Assembly: GCA_002747015.1 (NCBI GenBank)
Contig: NVXI01000002.1
Location: 233,525-245,235 of the forward strand
Source: Zetaproteobacteria bacterium
Lineage (GTDB): Bacteria > Pseudomonadota > Alphaproteobacteria > Micavibrionales > Micavibrionaceae
Direction of reading: 5' to 3'
DNA length: 11,711 nucleotides
The notes beneath the pieces are model-generated. The model was not told the origin of the DNA, made no database searches, and saw only the letters and a program-made list of their open reading frames with translations. Shown piece after piece: positions 6,906 to 11,711 of this stretch (its first letter is position 1; every line of letters begins with the position of its first letter). Position numbers and translations under genes: made by a program.

Positions 6906-7730
6906 TTATTTGCGTATACAAATCACAGATATTTGCCGACCATACTCTGTTTCATTACGGTGTGTTGCTCTACGGTAACTAAACAATGTTTCATCGCTAT
7001 ATGTGTCCTTATCAAGCAATGATATGTTTTTGACCCCTGCGTAAAATAAACGCCACGCACAATATCCCGGCAAATCAAACATCGCGTGCCCCGCCTTTGA
7101 ACCACTAAAGAAAAAACGTTCACTTTCTTCATGCGCCTCAATAAAGGGTGTTATGAAATCGGCACTAACCTCATATGATGACTTACTGATACATGGCCCG
7201 ACACATGCACGAATACTCTCCCTAGACGCACCTAGATGCTCCATAGCGTTCACAACATTACCAAGAACACCACCAAGTGCCCCCTTCCACCCTGCATGCG
7301 CTGCACCGATAACAGGGGCACCATTTTCTTTGTGTCCAGAAAACAGAACAGGCGTGCAATCCGCCGTGAGGATACCTAAGCCAATATCTTTTTTATCCGT
7401 GACAAAGCCATCGGCCTTTGGACGATCCTGCGCGCCCCAAGGACGATCGACATGTACCACCTGTACGCCATGAACCTGATACAACGATAATAGGTTTTCA
7501 GCAGCACTTAGCCCCGCCGCTTCTGCGACCAATTGACGGTTATCATGTATGCTCTGCACGCAATCATCTGAGCCTAAACCACAATTCAGCCCTTGATACG
7601 GATGAACACTCACCCCGCCGAGCCTTGTGAAAAAACCATGGAAGACATGCCCCTCTACAGGCTTATCATCTGAACCACCACTGGAACGCACAAAAGCATT
7701 TTCGGTATAATATTTAACACTCAAACTCAT
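6906..7730 (-). CDS. pgeF: YfiH/laccase-domain protein (PgeF family)
   Basis: This belongs to the YfiH/YlmD/DUF152 family, variously annotated as polyphenol oxidase, purine nucleoside phosphorylase/adenosine deaminase (as in the human homologue FAMIN), or PgeF, which corrects misincorporated serine in peptidoglycan. I cannot choose between these roles from sequence. The three metal-binding residues are present: H87 in YQVHG, C125 in TADCTPVLF and H145 in AAHAGWKG. VGPCISKSSYEV (177-188) and the C-terminal SYRRATHRNETEYGRQIS (251-268) are family signatures. ATG 7730 is chosen over the preceding TTG 7733, giving 274 residues. It lies 3 nt after the stop of the methyltransferase gene, and its weak ribosome binding site (GCGGGG) falls in that gene's last codons, so coupled translation is likely. 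The protein should be cytosolic. Confidence 0.92.
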   Translation of the reverse strand: MSLSVKYYTENAFVRSSGGSDDKPVEGHVFHGFFTRLGGVSVHPYQGLNCGLGSDDCVQSIHDNRQLVAEAAGLSAAENLLSLYQVHGVQVVHVDRPWGAQDRPKADGFVTDKKDIGLGILTADCTPVLFSGHKENGAPVIGAAHAGWKGALGGVLGNVVNAMEHLGASRESIRACVGPCISKSSYEVSADFITPFIEAHEESERFFFSGSKAGHAMFDLPGYCAWRLFYAGVKNISLLDKDTYSDETLFSYRRATHRNETEYGRQISVICIRK

Positions 7731-7733
7731 CAA

Positions 7734-8834
7734 TCAGAACCCCGCAGGTTTTAAACCATTGCCACTGTGAAAACACATGACTTTGAATAAGTCACCCATT
7801 TGTTTCTCTTCGATCAAACGCTCGACAGAATTCTCCATGTCTTTAATCAGGGCAGATGCATCACCCAAGGCCACCGTCTTCAATGCCGTGTTCTTCAAAA
7901 CCAACAAGCGATGTTCAATACCCAACGCAATCAAGAACCTGCCTTGGGGTGATATTGACTCTACATGCATGCCCTGCGCAGAGACGCAACGCGATAATGC
8001 ATCGAAATCCACATGCGATGTAATGTCACATGCACCAACATCTTTCAGTACATCAACAAATTTGTGCGCTTTGAGCGCTTGCAGCGTATCTCCATAGGTT
8101 GATTTCGTATAGCCATAGTCAATAAACAGAGCAGCTCCCGTAGATTTATTTAGTAAGTTTACGCATGCTGTTATGAACTCGATGCGCGCCGGCGCAACTT
8201 CGTATATTTGTTCGGATTGTGTTTTGGATGGTAAGAACTGTGTGAGTGCATCATCAACCTCGACCCATATGGATTTGAACTCTGGTTGCGTGTCTTTGAC
8301 AATAACGCCCCGCTTTTTCCAACCACCTTCCGTGCGCTTCAATTGCTCAATCGGTAAAGCATCGAGGAACTCATTCCCCAGAATAATGCATGGGTCATCA
8401 CCCTCTACGCCAGACAAATCCATGTGCCATGATATATTATGCTCCTTCAACGTATCTTTTTGCCGTTCACGTAAAGTATCACTTGATTCGATAAGGTGAA
8501 GCTGCACGGCATCTATAAACCCGCCTACAGACTTGCCTGAACGCAGAATATCCGACATGAGCGTCGCGCGACCCGGCCCACACTCAATCAAATTAATTTT
8601 TTCTGGCTGACCCAATTGTTTCCAGACATCAATGACCCATGCGCCAATAACCTCACCAAACATTTGGGATATCTCGGGCGCAGTGATGAAATCACCTTCT
8701 ACACCAAACGGATCAGCCCCCATGTAATAGCCAAACTCAGGATAACACAATGCCATTGTGGTAAACGCACCCAACCCCATTGGACCATTATTTTTAATTT
8801 CATCTGAAATGATTTTATTTAGGTTATTCGACAT
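7734..8834 (-). CDS. MidA/NDUFAF7-family SAM-dependent methyltransferase
   Basis: This is a class I methyltransferase of the DUF185 family. Its mitochondrial relative NDUFAF7/MidA dimethylates an arginine of a complex I subunit during assembly; whether the bacterial protein shares that target is inference. In the 366-residue product, GDFITAPEISQMFGE (47-61), the SAM-binding ECGPGRATLM (84-93), GNEFLDALPI (153-162), FIDYGY (237-242) and the TSHVDF segment near 272-277 match the family in order. The SAM loop reads GPGRA where GPGRG is usual. ATG 8834 is chosen over an upstream in-frame codon at 8894 because homologues begin close to KIISDEI and the extension would lie wholly inside lgt. The gene overlaps the 3' end of lgt by 11 bp in another frame, a typical coupling arrangement. 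Confidence 0.9.
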   Translation of the reverse strand: MSNNLNKIISDEIKNNGPMGLGAFTTMALCYPEFGYYMGADPFGVEGDFITAPEISQMFGEVIGAWVIDVWKQLGQPEKINLIECGPGRATLMSDILRSGKSVGGFIDAVQLHLIESSDTLRERQKDTLKEHNISWHMDLSGVEGDDPCIILGNEFLDALPIEQLKRTEGGWKKRGVIVKDTQPEFKSIWVEVDDALTQFLPSKTQSEQIYEVAPARIEFITACVNLLNKSTGAALFIDYGYTKSTYGDTLQALKAHKFVDVLKDVGACDITSHVDFDALSRCVSAQGMHVESISPQGRFLIALGIEHRLLVLKNTALKTVALGDASALIKDMENSVERLIEEKQMGDLFKVMCFHSGNGLKPAGF

Positions 8835-9636
8835 GCTTCTTAGCGTTTGATAGCTTGCCTTGCATTGCAAAATGAACCACAGTCGCTCCTCCAAAAATCA
8901 TTGGTAAACATAGTATTTGCCCCATAGAGATAAAGCCGCCGACCAGTCCAATTTGCACATCCGGCTCACGAACAAATTCAACCAAGGCACGGAAGACCCC
9001 ATACCCCAAAAGGAAAACACCTGTAACTACGCCGGTTTTAATTTTTGGTGAACGAATAAGGAAAAACAGGATAAAAAACAATACAAAACCTTCCAAAATT
9101 GCTTCATATACTTGGCTTGGGTGACGTGGCTCAGTCGTACCAGGAAAGCGTATTCCCCAAGGTAGTGTCGTGACCTTGCCATAGAGCTCTGCATTCACGA
9201 AGTTAGCCATCCGCCCAAAAAACAAGCCAATTGGCGCGGCGGCGCATATGATATCAGACAAACGCCAGACACTAATTTTCCGAACCTTGCTAAAGGTCAG
9301 CATAGCAACAGCAACACCAAGAAGGCCACCATGAAAAGACATACCGCCTTTCCATATCTTAAAGGCCTCCATCGGTTCACTTGCGTAGAAAGCAGGCTGG
9401 TAGAAAAAGACATATCCCAAACGCCCCCCGACCAATACGCCGATCACAGCCCAAGTCAAAAAATCATCAACATCATCAGGGTTTGGGCGCACCGTTTCTG
9501 CACCTCGTGAAGCCAGCCTTAAGCAATATTTCCAACCAGCCATAAAACCAACCATATATGCCAAGGCATACCAGCGGACAACAAAAGGGCCGAGTGAAAA
9601 TGCGACCGGGTCAAATTGAAAATAACTAAAATCCAT
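8824..9636 (-). CDS. lgt: Prolipoprotein diacylglyceryl transferase
   Basis: Lgt is an inner-membrane enzyme that moves a diacylglyceryl group from phosphatidylglycerol to the lipobox cysteine of prolipoproteins, the first step of lipoprotein maturation. The 270 residues contain about seven hydrophobic segments. The family signature GRMANFVNAELYG is at 141-153, including the essential-type R142 and N145. H102 in SFHGG, Y23 in RWYALAYMVG (aligned with E. coli Y26) and RHPSQVYEAILEG (171-183) are present, as is FVREPDVQIG near the end. ATG 9636 has only a poor Shine-Dalgarno (AGTAGG very close to the start). It is the first gene of the seven-gene minus-strand run and is divergent from the ybjN-like gene. 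The 3' end overlaps the methyltransferase start. Confidence 0.97.
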   Translation of the reverse strand: MDFSYFQFDPVAFSLGPFVVRWYALAYMVGFMAGWKYCLRLASRGAETVRPNPDDVDDFLTWAVIGVLVGGRLGYVFFYQPAFYASEPMEAFKIWKGGMSFHGGLLGVAVAMLTFSKVRKISVWRLSDIICAAAPIGLFFGRMANFVNAELYGKVTTLPWGIRFPGTTEPRHPSQVYEAILEGFVLFFILFFLIRSPKIKTGVVTGVFLLGYGVFRALVEFVREPDVQIGLVGGFISMGQILCLPMIFGGATVVHFAMQGKLSNAKKHVE

Positions 9637-9861
9637 ACCTACTTATTACTCTGCTAATTATAAAAATCAAACCTATATTTACATTAATACATGGATAACG
9701 CCATGTCATAAAGTGGGTCATCTTGGCGCGTATTAAATCCATGCACATTTATTCATATCTCTGATAACGAATCATCTTGTCGACACAAAAACCTTATGCT
9801 AGGAGTCCGAATAATCAAATACATTTCAGACACCCCTAAAGCGATTGGGCACAAAGTCACA
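9637..9861. promoter_or_regulatory. Divergent control region between lgt and the ybjN-like gene
   Basis: No separate gene is seen here. On the minus strand a TATAAT hexamer lies at 9657-9662, about 20 bp before the lgt ATG, but without a good -35 box. On the plus strand TTGGCG (9724-9729) is a possible -35 with no clear -10. A strong Shine-Dalgarno-like AGGAG at 9801-9805 is not followed by ATG, GTG or TTG at a usable distance. The frame of the ybjN-like gene stays open back to ATG 9796. Confidence 0.35.
9689..9706. promoter_or_regulatory. Inverted repeat ACATGG-N6-CCATGT
   Basis: The two 6-bp arms are perfectly complementary (9689-9694 and 9701-9706) around a 6-bp spacer, giving an 18-bp operator-like dyad. 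It lies about midway between the two divergent start codons, so a regulator bound there could affect lgt, ybjN-proC, or both. No factor can be named. Confidence 0.35.
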
Positions 9862-10359
9862 ATGAGAGATCAAGCGAATACCCAGAATGATATGCACAAC
9901 CCTTTAGACAGTGTTGAAGACGTACTCAGTGACAATAATTGGGTGTATAGTCGTATGAATAATCAAGAGCTTATCGTTGAAGTATCGGGTACATCTTGCG
10001 ATTATCGTTTACTGTTTGTGTGGCAAGAGCATTTAAATGCTCTTCAATTATGCTGCCAATATAACATTGAAATTATACCTGAAAATATGAACATGGCGGC
10101 GACCGCTCTTATGGATATGAACAGTGACTTATGGATGGGTCATTTTGAAATTACAAAAGGCACGTTATCACCCTCTTTTCGCCAGACATGCTTAATCCAC
10201 GGGCATCACGAGCTAAAGAGCTATATTGAGGATCTTGTTGATATCTCATTGGTTCAATGTGAACGATATCAGACCGTGTTTCAGTTACTTGCCCACGAAA
10301 ATACCGTTAATGCGGATATTTTATCTCTGGCAATGATGGAAACGCTCGGAGAATCATAA
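9862..10359 (+). CDS. YbjN-domain protein
   Basis: This is a YbjN-family protein, related to type III secretion chaperone-like folds, of the kind that precedes proC in many alphaproteobacteria; its biochemical role is unknown to me. The core matches the alphaproteobacterial version in order: NPLDSVEDVLSDNNW (13-27), ELIVEVSG (36-43), CDYRLLFVWQEHLNALQLCC (46-65), LWMGHFEI (90-97), then EDLVDISLVQCER (123-135) and a C-terminal LAMMETLGE. ATG 9862 (165 residues) is preferred because homologues start about ten residues before NPLD. ATG 9796 would add 22 residues (MLGVRIIKYI...) without a family match. None of the candidate starts has a clear Shine-Dalgarno. It ends 11 nt before proC, whose ribosome binding site overlaps its stop codon, so the two are co-transcribed. 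Confidence 0.85.
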   Translation: MRDQANTQNDMHNPLDSVEDVLSDNNWVYSRMNNQELIVEVSGTSCDYRLLFVWQEHLNALQLCCQYNIEIIPENMNMAATALMDMNSDLWMGHFEITKGTLSPSFRQTCLIHGHHELKSYIEDLVDISLVQCERYQTVFQLLAHENTVNADILSLAMMETLGES

Positions 10360-10370
10360 GGAAAACAGCC

Positions 10371-11186
10371 ATGTCATCTTCTGATCAACCATATTGTGCG
10401 ACACTGATCGGATGCGGAAAAATGGGCAGTGCTATGATGGAGTCATGGCTCAACAATAACCTTGTGCATCATGTCAATGTTATTGATCCATCCCCTTTGC
10501 CTGAGCATTTATCAAATGACCCGCGGGTTCATTATTACGCATCGTATCAAAGTGGTATATCTGCCCCTGATATTCTTGTTCTTGCGGTGAAGCCACAAAT
10601 CTTAAAAGAAGCATCGCAACAAATTGCGCAAGATATCAGCGCAGATACTGTATTGCTGTCTATCGCAGCGGGGCAAAGCTTAGCAACCCTAGAAGAGATA
10701 TTTGGTGCGGAACAACCAATCATAAGAACCATGCCCAATACACCTGCCGCAATTGGTAAAGGGATCAGTGTTTCTGTTGCGAATGGTTATGTTACTGCAA
10801 CACAAAAAATCATTGCTGAAATACTACTAAGCGCATCAGGAATTCATAAATGGATTGATGATGAACATTTAATGGACGCGGTTACGGCTCTATCAGGTAG
10901 CGGGCCTGCCTATATTTTTCACTTCATTGAGGCACTCGCCCATGCCGGCGAACGTCTTGGGCTGGACGGTGATCTTTCCATAGCGCTTGCCAGACAAACC
11001 GTTATCGGCAGTGCCGCTTTGGCAGAACATAATCCAGACACCAGCGCCGCAACATTAAGAGAAAATGTCACAAGCCCCGGCGGGACAACGCAATCTGCGC
11101 TCAATATACTGATGGATGGTCGTTTTCAAGATCTCTTAAATGAAGCACTTAATGCTGCAAAGAAACGCTCACAAGAATTAGGCTAG
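10371..11186 (+). CDS. proC: Pyrroline-5-carboxylate reductase
   Basis: ProC reduces pyrroline-5-carboxylate to proline with NAD(P)H, the last step of proline synthesis in the cytosol. The 271 residues match the family. The Rossmann dinucleotide site GCGKMG is at 14-19, then AVKPQ (72-76), RTMPNTPAAIG (119-129) and the ProC signature region ALSGSGPAYIFHFIEAL (173-189). VTSPGGTTQSAL (233-244) is the substrate-binding and dimer-interface motif. ATG 10371 has AAGGA about 9 nt upstream, overlapping the stop codon of the ybjN-like gene, so translation is probably coupled. The 3' end overlaps the convergent Ros/MucR gene by 4 bp: both stop codons are TAG and share the palindrome CTAG. Confidence 0.97.
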   Translation: MSSSDQPYCATLIGCGKMGSAMMESWLNNNLVHHVNVIDPSPLPEHLSNDPRVHYYASYQSGISAPDILVLAVKPQILKEASQQIAQDISADTVLLSIAAGQSLATLEEIFGAEQPIIRTMPNTPAAIGKGISVSVANGYVTATQKIIAEILLSASGIHKWIDDEHLMDAVTALSGSGPAYIFHFIEALAHAGERLGLDGDLSIALARQTVIGSAALAEHNPDTSAATLRENVTSPGGTTQSALNILMDGRFQDLLNEALNAAKKRSQELG

Positions 11187-11584
11187 TTACGCGTCCCAAG
11201 CCCGATATCTTTTGCCAATCGACTGCGCTTTTCAGCGTAGCTTGGCGCAACCATAGGATAATCAGCCGGCAAGCCCCAACGTTCTCGATATGCTTCCGGT
11301 GTCATGCCATAAGCTGTCTTAAGATGGCGTTTTAACATTTTCAGTTTTTTACCATCCTCCAAGCAAATTAAGAAATCTGGAGTAATTGATTTTTTGATTG
11401 GTACAGCTGGCTGCGGACGATCAATAGCCATCGCACCATCGCCGCTGACGGTGGATAATGCTTTAAAAACCTGTGCAATAACATCTGGAATTTCTGCAGC
11501 AGGAATTGGATTATGTGCAACATAAGACGAAACCACCTCCGTTGTTAGTATCAACAGTTCTTCACGACTAATTTCATCACTCAT
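11183..11584 (-). CDS. Ros/MucR-family transcriptional regulator
   Basis: This is a 133-residue DNA-binding protein of the Ros/MucR family, which in alphaproteobacteria controls exopolysaccharide, motility, virulence or cell-cycle genes and often represses itself at AT-rich sites. The N-terminal part (about 1-48, ISREELLILTTEVVSSYVAHN ... IPDVIAQVFKAL) is the oligomerisation region. The prokaryotic zinc-finger fold follows (about 70-105), with the basic recognition stretch GKKLKMLKRHLKTAYGMTPEAYRERWGLP. The spacing of the Ros metal ligands is kept, but the residues are C74, D77, H87 and Y92 instead of Cys2His2. As in some rhizobial homologues, the finger may not depend on zinc. YPMVAPSYAEKRSRLAKDIGLG is the usual C-terminus. 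ATG 11584 has a weak AGGA about 12 nt upstream. Confidence 0.95.
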   Translation of the reverse strand: MSDEISREELLILTTEVVSSYVAHNPIPAAEIPDVIAQVFKALSTVSGDGAMAIDRPQPAVPIKKSITPDFLICLEDGKKLKMLKRHLKTAYGMTPEAYRERWGLPADYPMVAPSYAEKRSRLAKDIGLGTRN

Positions 11585-11620
11585 TATTCATCTCATCCTA
11601 TACTTAATTCACAGCCCTAC

Positions 11621-11648
11621 AAAATACACATTTTCGTTATTATCTCAA
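11621..11648 (-). promoter_or_regulatory. Weak candidate promoter of the Ros/MucR gene
   Basis: On the minus strand TTGAGA (11643-11648) precedes TATTTT (11621-11626) by 16 bp, giving a start near 11614 and a leader of about 30 nt. The match is moderate and the DNA is AT-rich. Confidence 0.3.
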
Positions 11649-11661
11649 CCCATAAACACAG

Positions 11662-11675
11662 TTTAAATATTTAAA
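11662..11675. promoter_or_regulatory. 14-bp AT-only palindrome upstream of the Ros/MucR gene
   Basis: TTTAAATATTTAAA is a perfect 14-bp palindrome lying about 14 bp upstream of the candidate -35 box. MucR-type proteins prefer AT-rich targets with T-A steps and often regulate their own genes, so this is a plausible autoregulatory site; that link is inference. No coding sequence is visible between 11585 and the window end. Confidence 0.35.
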
Positions 11676-11711
11676 ATCATTGTTCTATCTGCATCTTTCG
11701 TGGTGGATTTT

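Noticed and set aside
7153..7473. Plus-strand open frame of 106 codons opposite pgeF
   Set aside because: pgeF is a complete, motif-supported gene on the other strand; the antisense translation is low-complexity and unlike any family.
8835..8894. N-terminal extension of the methyltransferase to 8894
   Set aside because: The extra 20 residues lie wholly inside lgt and precede the point where homologues start; ATG 8834 with an 11-bp overlap is more natural.

Overview
This 11.7 kb window is a mostly housekeeping chromosomal segment of an alphaproteobacterium with low-to-moderate G+C (by eye in the low-to-mid 40s percent, not counted). The assignment rests on gene content. There is a Ros/MucR regulator, a long CTC-type L25 ribosomal protein with an acidic tail, an alphaproteobacterial-style IlvE (FEGER motif), a YbjN-proC pair, and an lgt / MidA-type methyltransferase / pgeF / prs / rplY / pth / ychF cluster. 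I cannot name the genus. No tRNA, rRNA, insertion sequence, CRISPR array or prophage was seen.

Layout. Positions 1-467 (minus) hold the receiver domain and the start of the DNA-binding domain of an OmpR-type response regulator, cut off by the window edge. Divergent from it is ilvE (549-1421, plus). Next comes an unrecognised 573-residue protein gene (1525-3246, plus) behind a near-consensus sigma-70 promoter. Its C-terminal tail carries a Cys-rich acidic tandem repeat, and it is the main novelty of the window. From 3253 to 9636 the minus strand carries seven genes read in the order lgt, MidA-like methyltransferase, pgeF, prs, rplY, pth, ychF. On the plus strand, ybjN-like and proC form a two-gene operon (9862-11186). 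The minus-strand Ros/MucR gene (11183-11584) is convergent with proC and overlaps it by 4 bp.

How the genes relate. The minus-strand cluster joins lipoprotein maturation (Lgt), a methyltransferase whose mitochondrial relatives act in complex I assembly, nucleoside salvage or metabolite damage control (PgeF), PRPP synthesis (Prs), and three translation functions: L25, peptidyl-tRNA hydrolase and the ribosome-associated ATPase YchF. lgt/methyltransferase, methyltransferase/pgeF and pth/ychF are tightly spaced or overlapping, which suggests translational coupling. Gaps of 106 bp before prs and 151 bp before rplY leave room for internal promoters. IlvE and ProC are amino-acid biosynthesis enzymes.

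The more speculative signals are regulatory: superimposed divergent promoters between the response regulator and ilvE, a hairpin between rplY and pth, palindromes ahead of rplY, ybjN and the Ros/MucR gene, and stop codons of convergent genes that abut or overlap.
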